From positions 434,204-498,203 of the forward strand of contig JAKUCV010006610.1 of assembly GCA_028386065.3 (NCBI GenBank): a stretch of DNA of 64,000 nucleotides, given 5' to 3'. Position 1 is the stretch's first letter; the number at the start of each line of letters is the position of its first letter. The notes beneath the pieces were generated by a model, which worked only from the letters and a program-made list of their open reading frames with translations, did no database searches and was not told the DNA's origin. This stretch comes from Turnera subulata. Lineage: Eukaryota > Streptophyta > Magnoliopsida > Malpighiales > Passifloraceae. Of this stretch, positions 20,561-32,269 are shown piece after piece. Both the position numbers and the translations under genes were made by a program.

Positions 20561-21134
20561 ACTACAATAAAACCCATATGGAAGCGAAATAAATAATCAA
20601 TTCGTACTACTAAACCTAATTATAGTAGAACAACAACCAGACACACCCACAAATCTACACAACAGCGGAAGAGACAGCACAAGATAGATGAAGAAGTTAT
20701 ACGCAGGAACAAGCATAGGATAATTGGAAAAGAGAACGAGAGGAAGAAGAGAGAGTGAGATCATATCGGGAGAGGCCAGAGCAAGAGAGAGCAGACAGAG
20801 AGAGGAGAACGAGAGAGGAGAAAGAGAGAACAGAATGAGGGAGCACTGGAGACGTACCTGGCGTGAGTGATTTCGATGAGGGTTTTCCGTTTTTATACTT
20901 CGTGGGCTTTTGGCCATTTCGGAAAATGGGCGGGGGTAAAAGGGTCACCGAAACAGTGTAGTCCTTGGGACGGGACTTCGTCCCCACCTTTTCTTTGGGA
21001 CGGAAAAAATCGATTTCGTCCCGAGTTTTTTGGACTCGCATCCCCAGTAAACAGTGTGTCCACCGTTCCAAACATCCACCCTTTGGGACTTCGTCCCAAC
21101 GCGCCCGTCCCTGTCCCGCGTTCCAAACGCGCCC
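20561..21134. other. Right subterminal non-coding part of the Harbinger element
   Basis: Contains a GA-rich stretch (20720-20840), then a GC-richer part with cgtccc/gggacg motifs (20960-21120) leading into the right TIR. No supported gene. Confidence 0.5.
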
Positions 21135-22500
21135 AAAAGGAACATTAATTTATAATTATCCTGCAATTGTTTACGATAATAATATGGATGAAGAAAATAA
21201 GCATTCAATATTAATTTATATTTTTAACTTATTATAAGATTCTTATTTTTATATTATTTAATAATATTAGCTTTTTTTAGAAAAATATATGTTGATCTTG
21301 GTATAGAAAGGGATGGAGATTAAGAAATAAAAGATTGTTTGGATTTTAAGTTGAGAAAAGTTACATGCTACTTTAAAATTTTGGACTTCTGGTTGTTTTT
21401 AAAATTTTTATGCTTGGAACATATTTTATGAATGCTAATTTAATAATTGTAGGATTTTTTTTAAAAAATAGAACTTGATTTTTACTTAGCGGGTATAGCG
21501 GGTATACCCTTACTCTGACCCTACAACACTCTTAGCCCAATATTTCCCGAATTCAATAAAGGTCAAACGAAACGAGAGGTATAGGATAGGGAGCGGGAGG
21601 TTCTCGAGAAACCAAACGAAACGAGAAAGAAAGAAACAGTATTGTGCTAATGATCGAGCAGCAGCAGTAAGCTTTCTCACTCAATATATGCTAAAGAAAA
21701 GGCTAGCTAAGCATATACAGCCATGATACATTGCATGAATTAAGATATTCCATGCGTTGAATTCTGATCATACATTGAATTTTCCAATATTCTCATGCGT
21801 GAACTTGTATATCTTACACATGATAAGCCTAGAGTGGTAAGGTTGTAAATTAATTAAGATCATTTACGGCAGAATATTTCTGTACGTTTGTGGACTTCGA
21901 AGCACTATTCTTTTGCTTCTTCAGATGAAAAGATTTTACACTTTGAAAATTAAAAGTAATACCAATCTTTCTTTTATAGCATATGTGGTTATATCTGATC
22001 ATTAAAAAAAAAAAAAAAAGGCGACGCTAGCGATAGAGAAAAGAACAAACCACGGAAATGAAAATTCAAGATCATTTTGGCTCATCATCAAGATTTCAAG
22101 CTAATCTCTCCAGAAGCAATATGAAGTTATCCAAACCCATTTTGGTTTCCAATGGTCACCTCTTCACAAATTGTTGTGACGATGAACTTGAAGATAACCG
22201 ACCCACCAAATAATAAGGAGGCCAGTTGCATTAATTACGGTTTGCAAAGTTAATTTACCTTCATTAATGTAACAACTCATGACCATTCTACAAGTGACGT
22301 GTCTTCACGTCACAAAAAAAAAAAAACATGCAGTAATTAACCATGTTCAAGCTCATCTGGGCTGTTAGTTTTAGACCTATTCCAAGTTGCAAGCCTGGCC
22401 TCATGTCCACCATTGATAATTAGAGATTACTCCAACTACGCCAGCTACAATCCCTGCTAATTTCAAACCCTTCCAATTTGACTGCCACTCTTCCTTTTGC
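21135..22500. other. Intergenic, with a possible hAT-like right fragment near 21487-21530
   Basis: AT-rich. The gcgggtata repeats at 21487-21530 resemble the hAT-like fragment at 14786. At 21938-21965 the segment acactttgaaaattaaaag matches a segment 230 bp upstream of the gene at 35046. A poly(A) run lies at about 22004-22020. No gene seen. Confidence 0.5.
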
Positions 22501-22501
22501 A

Positions 22502-22508
22502 TATAAAT
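22502..22508 (+). promoter_or_regulatory. TATA box of the small gene at 22635
   Basis: TATAAAT, 133 bp upstream of the ATG, the same spacing as for the likely paralogue at 35046 (134 bp). Confidence 0.6.
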
Positions 22509-22634
22509 AGAAACCTTGAATCGCATTATTGCATCTACAACAGTGATCAAAGACACGCTAAAACCTCATACGTTTATAATTACAAGAAACCACACTTCCC
22601 CTGCTAGCTTGATCAGTTCATTGAGATATACGAG

Positions 22635-22847
22635 ATGGCCATGAACGATATGAGATACATGCAACAATGCGGCGATGTGGTGCCGGCACTTCTCATTACC
22701 ACCCCAAAACGTTCTTCTTCTCCCAGGTTGGAGACCATCGCTGAAGAAGGATCCGGAAGATTTGGAGATTTGGTACCAAAGAGCGTACCATTATTTCTTC
22801 TACCAGTCTTTATTTCCATAGGCTCTTATTTTCTCATGCGGTGCTGA
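22635..22847 (+). CDS. Small plant protein of unknown function, likely paralogue of 35046-35324
   Basis: A 70-aa ORF with a TATA box 133 bp upstream and a clean leader. Residues 15-39 (VVPALLITTPKRSSSPRLETIAEE) align with VAPPQYICVMRHRTSKMLDTIKED in the 92-aa protein at 35046. Identities or conservative matches fall at V, P, I, basic residues, S, L-(E/D)-T-I and E-(E/D). The C-terminal third (VPLFLLPVFISIGSYFL) is hydrophobic, unlike the other copy, so it may end by frameshift or have diverged. I do not recognise a named family; small stress-responsive plant proteins with a VAPPQ...LDTI.EE motif are known to me only as uncharacterised. Function not assigned. Confidence 0.55.
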   Translation: MAMNDMRYMQQCGDVVPALLITTPKRSSSPRLETIAEEGSGRFGDLVPKSVPLFLLPVFISIGSYFLMRC

Positions 22848-24177
22848 AATTTGGATTGTCATTGACCAAGAAGACATGTAAAGTTGCCGGGATGGGAAGT
22901 CGCAATTCTCATGATTTAATTTGTGCATCCGCTCTCTTCCTCATTGGAGCCACACACCTGTTTATGAAAAATGAAAATGTATATTCTCTTTTGTTAGGCA
23001 CAAAAATCTGTGTAAAATTATAAGGAGACGCTTTACTGGAGGAGGAGCAACCGTCCGCGGTTAAGCCCCGGTCTCCGAGAGGAAACCCACACGGTGCTTT
23101 GCATGCTTCTTCCGAGCAGGCTCACCCTTAATTATGGGGTGGGTCGTTTCGTTCGAATTTCGCCTTTTCAGCAACAATTAATTACTGGGTGTGAATCATT
23201 CTTCGTAATTATGTGGTGGGTTGTTTCATTAGAATTTACTCGCTTTGAGTTAATGTGAAATATTTAACCATTAATTGTTTAAGATATCATTCCGATAAAT
23301 GGATAAATATTTCACATTAATGATTTTTAGCAAAAACTCCAATTTTCTCTCGGGTCAATTGTGCATAATACATAGACTAAATTCGAAACATGCATTGCAT
23401 TTGCATACCATATCACAACCCTTTTGTCCTTTTTGTCGACATAGGAGAAACACACTCATGCCACAAAATAGAATATATTATTTGTCAAATTGCTTTTTTT
23501 TTTTCAAAATTTGCTCTTTTCTATATATTTTTATCTTATATATATCAACATTAAATAATAATTGCAAACGATTTGGAGATTTAGGTGATTATTTTCCATC
23601 GCGGCTAAGTATAGTCAGTATAGACATATTGATAATATCAATAAAACTTAAAAATTAAAATCTACATAGTAAGTTTTTTTTTTTTTCACACACAAACGCT
23701 ATTACACCATGCATTGGCTTTTAGTTGCAGAGTTTCTTTTATTTTCTATCATGTTGTATATTATTGTGATTATGAAGATTAACCTAAAAATAATTCCAAA
23801 AAGACAATATCGAAATAAAAGATAATAATAATATATAGTAATTATTTAAGTATAATAATAATACTATGTACTAAGTGATAGTATCATTTATATAATCAAA
23901 TATACACATTATATGCATCAAATATGGAAATCTGCAAACGTAATTATTGCATCTACCCTATACATAATACAACTCGTAAGTTCACAAGTATGGTGTAAAC
24001 TATGATAAGCTACCGAATCCTGCTGCCTCCAGAAAAAGAAATTGGCCTGTATAGACTAAATTAACTACAGAACGACAAGCTACGACTTCTAGCCATGATG
24101 ACTTGCGGAATGAATTGCAATCACGAATTGTAGGAGCGGCTACAGCAAATATGGAACATCTTCTTCATTAATTGAAA
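22848..24177. other. Intergenic, no gene seen
   Basis: AT-rich. About 23033-23160 is GC-richer and may be a repeat fragment. T-runs at 23492 and 23673 may mark 3' ends of minus-strand retroelements; the latter could belong to the LINE fragment to the right, but no duplication was found. Confidence 0.4.
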
Positions 24178-26080
24178 TCAAACGATTGCTGAATCTTGGT
24201 GTACAAAATGCTCGAGTATATCAGGGTAGGAGTTAGACCACACAACTTCGTCAAGAATAGACAAAGCATGTTTACTAAGTTCGTGAGCACACTCATTAGC
24301 TCTTGGTCTAATATGAGTACAAATAAAAGCATCTACTAGTTTGCTCAAATCTCTAAGGTCCTTAATCACATCGCGTATTGAACCACGCTCGGGGGATTGA
24401 GAGTTCATATCTTTGACAACTAGCAAGCTGTCTGTTTCCCACTGAATCTGCTTAAAGCCTTTGTCTTTTGCAAGTTGGAACCCCCATAAACCAGCAACAG
24501 CTTCAGCAAGCAATGGTTCCATTGGTCTGTCCAGCTTTTTAGCAGCTGAGAAACACACATTGCCTATATGGTCGCGACAGATAACACCAAGGCCAGTATA
24601 GGATCCATTTATAGCAGCATCCGTGTTTACTTTAAACCACCCCGCCCATGGACGATGCCACTTTACTTGTTTAGCAGGCGCAGTAGTTGTAGTCGTGGAT
24701 GAACTTGGATCAGACCCCTTCTTCACATCTTCTTTTTGATATTCTTGGAGTAGAGAACGGGCTTGGAGAACTGCTTGATTAGGCAAAGGCTCTTTCCCTT
24801 CAAAGACAACAGAATTTCGCATATTCCAAATGCTCCACATAGTCATGCAAACCTGCTCTAGCTTTGCTGTGTCTCCTTTAGCTATCAAATCCCATACCAC
24901 GGCATCTACTGGCATCCCCTCATTGCTAGCAAACACGTCTGCCAAACCTGCCAATTTCCACACCTCCTTGCACCACTTGCAATCGGACATAAGATGGTTA
25001 AAGGACTCATCAGCATCATTGCACATAGGACACACACTAGGAACTGTGATTTCCCGTTTCAGCAGGTTGTCTCTTGTAGCCAAAATGTTGTTGACAGCCA
25101 TCCAAGTAAAATGCCTAACTTTTGGCGGTAGGTTAAGACTCCATAGAGACTTCCATTTCTCTCTTGATTTAGGCACGTCCTCCTCCTCTGTGCCCAGATT
25201 ATCCGAACCTGATAATAAGTCATCAGGTAATCTGTAGCTGAGATAAATTGCTTTGATCGCTTTTGCATCATCGTCGCCAAACATTCGACGATCTTTATCG
25301 ATTAGCTTATCCACAAAGTCGAATTGGTTCACGGTGATCGCGCTCTGTGTTCTTGGAGAGGAAAGGCCAGAAAAGGTTACAAACCTATCCTTCCCTGCCC
25401 TTGATGCGGCTCTGTTGCCAATGATCCATTGAGCACATTTCTCCAGCAGTTCTCGTCCAGCTAAAATGCTCCTCCATGTGTAGCTGGGCTTCTGTCCTGG
25501 CTTTGGATGCATAAAGTCTGATCTATTATTAGAGTGTCTACCCTTCAAAACCTTAGCAAGGAGGGAGGTAGCTGAATTCTGCAGTCGCCAAGCTTGCTTA
25601 GCCAGCGTACCTGATTTAAACACATAAAGTTTGCGAAATCCAAGACCCGGCCCGTGTTTCTTTGCCACACAGACTTTGTCCCAAGCCAACCAGTTAATGC
25701 CTCCATTCCCAATTGATTCACCCCACCAAAATCTTTTAATGGCGGCTCCTATCTCTTTGCATGCACGTTCAGGATTCCTGAAGCAGCCGATGACATAAGA
25801 TGGAATGTTTCGGACCACAGTCTTGATCAAAACTTCTCCATCTGCTTGTGATAAGACTCTCTCCTTCCACCCTCCAAGATTCTTGTAAACTCGATTCCTG
25901 ATGGCATTTAAAGTTAAATTCCTGGGCCTGCCTACCAAGGTTAGTAAACCAAGATACTTCTCCAACTTAACAACCGCCTTTACTCTCATCGTCTGCTGGA
26001 TTCGGATGGCCATTTTCTTCCTGCAAATTATTTCGGCTTAGCGTTTTTCATCAGACTTCTCTAGATTGATCAACAGTGTT
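24178..26080 (-). mobile_element. 5'-truncated, partly decayed L1-type LINE
   Basis: The minus strand from 26013 to 24178 is an open 611-aa frame covering the C-terminal half of a plant LINE ORF2. It holds the end of RT (KLEKYLGLLTLVGRPRN, GGWKERVLSQADGEVLIKTV, IKRFWWGES), a zinc-finger zf-RVT region (PSVCPMCNDADESFNHLMSDC) and an RNase H domain. The RNase H has Asp in VNTDAAING, Glu in LLAEAVAG, Asp in WETDSLLVV and a terminal RPRANECAHELSKH. Further upstream (to about 26080) LINLEKSD is legible but stops interrupt it. No endonuclease or RT active-site part remains. Gene finders may call it a putative RNase H protein; I see no promoter for it. Confidence 0.85.
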
Positions 26081-27181
26081 CATATTGGGTGGATGACAGA
26101 TCATAAATGAAATTTGGTCTGCCTTTCTAATTATAATTGAAGCTCTGGTGAAAATGATAGCAATAACATCATGGATTCTTTCTTTCTGCTTCACATGCGC
26201 TTGCATGATCATTGAAAAAAGACTTTCTGCCAGAATATGAAAAAAAAGTAAGGAAGAGGGTAGATACCCTTGGATTGGAGTTGGCGGAGTCCACGCTCTG
26301 GCTTGAACGAAACACTAGGAGTACCACTAACAACAATTGAATATGGGACACAAGAAGCACATCCCATAATTACCATTGAATTAGTTTCTGCCTTTTGCTA
26401 TTTTATTTAAGACGGGAGTTAAATATGGGAAATTGTGAAGGCAGCTAACTCCCCTCGTTTGTGCTACCCATCACCATAGATATCAGTACTATATATCATT
26501 AACAGACTATATGTAATGTACTATGAGTTTTTGCTGCTTCTTGTCGTACTCTAGCCCTTTGTTTAATTTTCATTATCAAGTACTTCCAGATTCTTAAATT
26601 CATTTTACAGTTTCTGCAGGCTACAGTACCGGTTCACAATGTATGCTGTCATAGTTATAATTAAGGACCAAACAAGCCAATGGATCATAAGAAAGCCATT
26701 TGATTATAATCAAATATGCTGGCAAAAGATGACTGAAATAAAGCGGCTGCAAAAAATTTCAGGTCAAGAGGTTGGGAGAAAGCAAAGTTTTTGGTTCCCT
26801 TCATCATAAACTAGTACACTTCTCGACCGACTTGATCGGTGTTTGTATTTGGTGTACAAAAATTTTAATGCATCAACAACTATAATCATATCTAGATTAA
26901 TAAACTTTGTGTTCCAAGATGAAATTGATATAAATTACTCTACCAAAAAAAATTGATATAAATTAGGGAATTAGAATTTTTTTTTTTTTTGAGTTTTGAA
27001 ACTAGAAATACTTATTTGTGTTGTGTGAAGGGTACAGTACAAACAATGAAACAAATGAAAATTAAAGGAAGATTTTTAGATATTTTTTTAAAAACACTAG
27101 ATTAATTAAGGGAGATTAAATGATTTTCCCTGCACAAATTGAAACTTTGGAATGGAACCGTAATTATAAAAACTTAATTTT
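26081..27181. other. Intergenic, no gene seen
   Basis: AT-rich sequence with homopolymer runs. No supported ORF or RNA gene. Confidence 0.5.
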
Positions 27182-27335
27182 CAGCTTAAGCGAGGTCTTG
27201 AGTTCGAGTTTTCGTGTATGCAGAAAATTCCCATTGACAGATTCACTCACCATACCCAAGTGCGCGACGAGGGTCGGATCCGGATTAGCCGGGGCAAATT
27301 AAGCTTTGGATACCGGATGGGGAACCAAAAAAAAT
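27182..27335 (+). mobile_element. 5'-truncated SINE with 13-bp TSD
   Basis: A 154-bp segment is flanked by perfect duplications aaaacttaatttt (27169-27181 and 27336-27348) and ends in an A-rich tail (ccaaaaaaaat). It contains a pol III B-box-like GAGTTCGAGTTTTC close to its left end and a GC-rich body (ggtcggatccggattagccg). No A box precedes it, so the 5' part seems lost. Confidence 0.75.
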
Positions 27336-27348
27336 AAAACTTAATTTT

Positions 27349-28579
27349 AAATTACAATCTAAATCTTACTAGTTTTATCAAGAATCCTTTATAGATAAAA
27401 ATTTTCACTTAAAATTTGAAATTGTACCAAAGAATGGAAAAGAAATATATTGTGATAATTTCTTTTTGTTTTACATACTTACTTGTAAAAATAACCACGC
27501 CAAATTTTCATTGTTAATAAATACTCTTGAAAACCACGCCATAACTATAATTCTCGTATAATAGATTGAGGAAAGCTCGCTTATATATAGTTTCAGACGT
27601 CCATATATGATCATTCATTATACTGTTTTTCAGACGTCCGTGTGAAACAGCAGCCCGGAACAAGAAAAGCCTGCAGTGAAGCATACCTTGCATCTGGTTT
27701 TTGGTTACGATAAATTAGGATGAATCTTGTTCTCGGCTAAGTGTACGAACAACATAGATTTATACTCCATCTAAACTTTGCACAAACTGAAATCAGATAT
27801 AGCATCCCCTTCAAATGTAATTAAATCCACCACAGCTAATAATGAGAGACACATTGGCTTCTGTTCTTGCCGGATTGCTCCCTATTGTCTTCTTGATTCA
27901 ACACAAAAATGCATCTCCACGTGAAAATTGTACCGGGAAAACAGAAAGAAATGTCCTTTCAGCGAGTGCCTTGGATGTTGGTGTGGAACGAAAAGTATTT
28001 GGCAGACTAGAACGTTGAATGCAGAATGTGGTCCTTAGCTGCTGTGAATGTGCCGTGGATAAGGGGCCAAGTGTTCAATGATGGATCCACAAAACTAGAT
28101 TTTTTGTCATGCATGGATAACCGACAATTCAAAACAAGTCTAAAGTCATCAATAGTGAATTGATTGCCATGTGGGTATCATCCATACATGCCCTTTGAGG
28201 CATGGCATCAATATCCGCTACAACATTGAATTATATCAGCTGAACACAAACTTAAGAAGATAAACATTCTTAATGTATATCGGTAGAGCAAAGCAAACAA
28301 AATTAAACGCTGAAGATGCTAATTACCCTGCTACCACATTTCTCCGTTTGCTGGAACAAAAAGACGACATCTGATCCCAGGATGCCTAGCAATTAGAGTA
28401 GTGCAATAGCATTAATTACCCTCTAATTCAATTCGTAACCCCATTTTGTAATATAAGAACTGTTCCAGCAAGCATTATTACACTAATCTGGAATGTAATA
28501 GAAGGAACATAGATGTCACTAACATTAACATAAGCTTTGTCCAGCAAATATCTATGACTGATATATATCTGGTCAAGTG
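27349..28579. other. Intergenic, no gene seen
   Basis: No supported gene or repeat. Confidence 0.5.
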
Positions 28580-29263
28580 TGTTGGTTTTGATTTCTTGAA
28601 CAACTGTAATTTCAAATAAACATCGATGTTGGCTTCAAAACGTCGATGTTGGAATCCTACTGGAATTTTGGCAGAATGTTTTCAACATCGATGTTGGAAC
28701 AAGAACATCGATGTTTTGTTGATCAGCAACTTCAAACAATTCGGCCGAATACTATGAACATCGATGTTGGGATTAGAACATCGATGTTCTTCTGGGAAAA
28801 TCTGGAAAATTTCCAGAAAACTGCAGAAACGCAAGAAGTTGGTTTTCTTGGTTACTGTTCCATTGGTTTTCTCTCAAATCTCACAAACTCTTGACTTGAA
28901 CACTTAATGAACGAGTCAGAGAACATGTAGTGAAGTGAAAACACACAATTACTCTTTTATTTCACTTGATTAACACTTATTACAGCACTCAAATTTATAG
29001 GACAGAACCAGCCTATACCCACTCAACTCCATTAAACTTTAAACATATTTAAACAGCACTACTCTTTTGCTTTTCAGTAGTGTGTTTACTCATAATAGCA
29101 CATCATTAAAGGAAAGCACACTACAATCAGGATAACATTATCAAAGTACAATAATTAAATCACACTCACCACTCACACACTTGATTCTCGAAGTGACTGA
29201 AACCAAATTTACTGCTCCAAACCTTACTGCAGTAATTTCTGCAGCTTGATCACATAACTAACA
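28580..29263 (-). repeat. Copia 3' LTR (element sense) with ACATCGATGT palindromes
   Basis: Plus-strand reading TGTTGGTTTTG... to ...CATAACTAACA. Within about 170 bp (28620-28790) the palindrome acatcgatgt or one-base variants occur about seven times. A short ORF across them is not considered real. Confidence 0.9.
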
Positions 29264-32200
29264 CTCCCCCTTGACCAAGCTGCTCTTCATATTCAGTTGA
29301 CTTCTTAGAACTTCAAACCTATTCCTTGGAAGTGGTTTGGTGAACAGGTCTGCCAATTGCTCCTCTGAACTGCAATGAATTACTTGAACTTCGCCTTCAT
29401 TTTCAGCCTCACGAATCACATGATATTTGATCTTGATATGTTTTGTTCTTCCATGATCAATTGGATTCCTTATCATGGCAATGGCAGACTGATTATCACA
29501 GAACAATTCTATAGGTTCTTCTTGCTCCATTTTGAGATCAAACATGATTTTTCTGAACCAAATGACTTGATTCACAGTGGATGCTGCTGCCAAGTACTCT
29601 GCTTCAGTAGTGGATTGTGCCACGACACTTTGCTTCTTTGAACACCAGGCAAATGCATTAGACCCCAACAAGAACACATATCTAGTTGTGCTCTTCATGT
29701 CATCAACACTTCCAGCCCAATCACTATCACTGAAAACCTTCAACTTTGCATCTTTGACTGAGCTATAGTGCAGACCAATATTAGTTGTACCTTTCACATA
29801 CCTAAGCACTCTCTTCATCACAGCTGCATGAATTTGCTTAGGAGAATGAAGATAACTGGACAATAAGTTTGCTGCAAATAACAAATCAGGGCGAGTTGCT
29901 GTCAAATACAACAAACTCCCTACACAACTTCTGTAGATGCTCTCTTCAGCTCCTTCTTCAGATTCATTCTTTGAGAGTTTTGTATTCTGAATAAGAGGGG
30001 TTGCTACAGGGTTACAGGAATCCATTTTGAATTTCTTTAGGATTCCTTCAGCATATTTTTCCTGTGAAACCACAATTCTTTCAGTGCATTGCTTCACTTC
30101 CATTCCAAGAAAATATTGCATCAATCCGAGATCAGACATCTCAAACTCCTTTTCCATTTCAATTTTGAACACTGAAATCTTGCTTTGATCAGCTCCAGTT
30201 ACTAGTATATCATCAACATAAAGGGAGACTATGATCAAATCTTCACAAGAACTTCCTTTTACATAGAGAGTTGCTTCACTTTCACTCCTCTTGAATTCTT
30301 GCACAACAAAATAACTATCAATGCGGCTGTACCATGCTCTTGGAGCTTGTTTTAACCCATAGAGAGCCTTTTTCAGCCTATACGCATGATCTTCCTTGTC
30401 TTCCACAACAAACCCAATAGGCTGTTCAACATACACTTCTTCATCTAGGATTCCATTTAAGAATGCAGACTTCACATCTAAATGGTACACCTTCCACTTG
30501 TTCTGTGCAGCAACTGCCAACAGCAATCTTATAGTATCAAGACGAGCCACAGGAGCGAAGGTCTCTAGATAGTCAAGACCAAATTGTTGAGCATAGCCTT
30601 TCACAACCAGCATTGCTTTAAACTTTGAAATACTTCCATCAGGGTTTATTTTGGTGCGAAAGACCCATTTGACTCCAATAATCTTCTTGTTTCCAGGCCT
30701 AACCTCAAGCTCCCAAGTAGCATTCTTGTTAATCATGGCAATTTCAGTCTCCATTGCTTTTCTCCAATGCTCAAATTCTGCAGCCTCTTCATAGGAATTT
30801 GGTTCAGTCTCTACAAAGTTACATCTCTCATAGACTTCAGCAAGTGGCTTGATCTTTGTAGGAGGAGTATCTGAATTATAATCCTCTGGGTTAAGAGGTT
30901 CTTCACTTTGCATTGCTTTTGGAGAAACTGCTGAGCTTGCATTCTGAATTTTTTTAATCTTCCAATCCCAATAAGCATTCTCATCAATTTTGACATCCCT
31001 TGTAGTTACAATCTTCTCATTATCAATCAAGATTACCCGCTAACCTTTTGATTTGCTGCTGTAGCCAAGAAAGATCCCTTTTTCTGCCTTAAAATCCAAC
31101 TTTCTTCTTTTCTCAGTTGGAATATGAACATAACAGGGTGAGCCAAACACTTTAAGATGTTTAACTATTGGTTTCTTACCAGTCCAAGCTTCAATGGGAG
31201 TCTTTCCTTCAATTGACTTTGTTGGAAGCCTATTGATGAGATAGACAGAAGTGTAGGTAGCTTCTGCCCAAAATCTTTGAGGAAGTTTCTTTTCTGCTAA
31301 CATGCTGTGAGCCATTTCCACTATGGTTCTATTTTTCCTTTCCACTGCACCATTCTACTGAGGCGAATAGGGCACAGTTAATTGATGTACTATGCCATTC
31401 ATGCTGCAAAATTCTTCAAAGCTGTTAGAAACATATTCCCTTCCTCTATCCGACCTCAACTTCTTTATTTTGCAATTGCTTTGGACTTTAACCATACTCT
31501 TGAACTTCTTGAACACCTCTAAAGTAGCCAACTTGTTCTTCAAGAAGTATACCCAAGTCATTCTTGTTAAATCATCAATGAATAGCAGAAAATACAAATT
31601 TTCACTAAGAGAGGGAGTTTGCATTGGCCCGCAAAGGTCAGTATGCACAAGCTCCAACTTCTCTGATGCTCTCCATGCTGAAGCACTAGAGAAAGTTGTT
31701 CTATGTATTTTCCCTAACTGACATGGTTCACAAACAGCAGCAAGTTCTTGTACTAGTGGCAAATCTCTAACAATCTCCTTTTGAGCAGCTAGTTTCAATG
31801 AATGCATACCAACATGACCACATCTTCTATGCCATAAATCACTCTCTTCAACATCACATTTGAAAGTCATTTCAGAATTCATTTTCAAGTTCATAGGAAA
31901 AGCATTATTCTGCATTCCAATCTCACAAATCCGCCTACCATTTTTTCCAACAATCATGCAGTTGTCATTTTCAAAGATAACTGAATATCCCTTCTTACTT
32001 AGTTGTGACACACTCAACAAATTATGCTTCAATCCAGGTACGAACAAGACATCTTTAATCAGTTTAGTATCTCCATTAAAGATTGTAATCACAGTACCTT
32101 TACCAGCAAACATGAGCTTTGCACCATCAGCAGTCCTGACCTCCACATGTATTGAGTTGTCCAAGCTTTTGAACCATTTTTTATTTCCAGTCATATGACT

Positions 32201-32269
32201 GGTGCATCCACTGTCAATAAACCAGATAGTGTCATCTGATCTTTCTGCAAATTCATTGGCCATGAACAT
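29258..32269 (-). pseudogene. Copia pol: protease, integrase, RT, RNase H, broken by two stops
   Basis: One frame runs from 32269 to 29258, with stop codons at about 31355 and 31037. Segment 32269-31355 has protease DSGCTSHM, the zinc-binding GAG-pre-integrase HRRCGH...CEPCQLGK and integrase core (HTDLCGPM, FIDDLTRMTWVYFL, LRSDRGREY). After the first stop, which replaces a Gln in the usual SPQQNG motif, 31345-31040 finishes the integrase (ERKNRTIVEMAHSMLA, GYSSKSKG). After the second, 31030-29258 (590 aa) holds RT (WVFRTKINPDG, VYHLDVKSAFLNG, YVDDILVTG) and RNase H (DSDWAGSVDDMKSTT, STTEAEYLAA, ELFCDNQSAIA, ADLFTKPL). Both stops look like single-base nonsense changes. Lineage within copia was not assigned. 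Confidence 0.93.
29264..29274 (-). other. Copia polypurine tract
   Basis: On the minus strand CAAGGGGGAGT immediately precedes the LTR start TGTTAGTTATG, the expected position of the plus-strand primer. Confidence 0.8.

Larger units (their letters stand above)
15170..21134 (-). mobile_element. PIF/Harbinger transposon, 5,965 bp, three ORFs
   Basis: Terminal inverted repeats GGGTGCGTTTGGCACGC (left) and GGGCGCGTTTGGAACGC (right end, reverse complement) bound the element; similarity continues as GGAC-GGGAC. Three bases AAA flank both ends; PIF/Harbinger elements usually duplicate TWA, so this duplication is not decisive. Inside, all on the minus strand, are a DDE transposase (19312-18006), a Myb/SANT-like protein (17719-16724) and a small RNase H1 N-domain protein with a membrane anchor (16223-15849). 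All have intact frames with good splice sites. A GGACT repeat sits by the left end and a 144-bp minisatellite near the right end. Confidence 0.9.

Noticed and set aside
28646..28894. 82-aa ORF in both copia LTRs
   Set aside because: Lies within the LTR palindrome cluster; no similarity or context for a gene.
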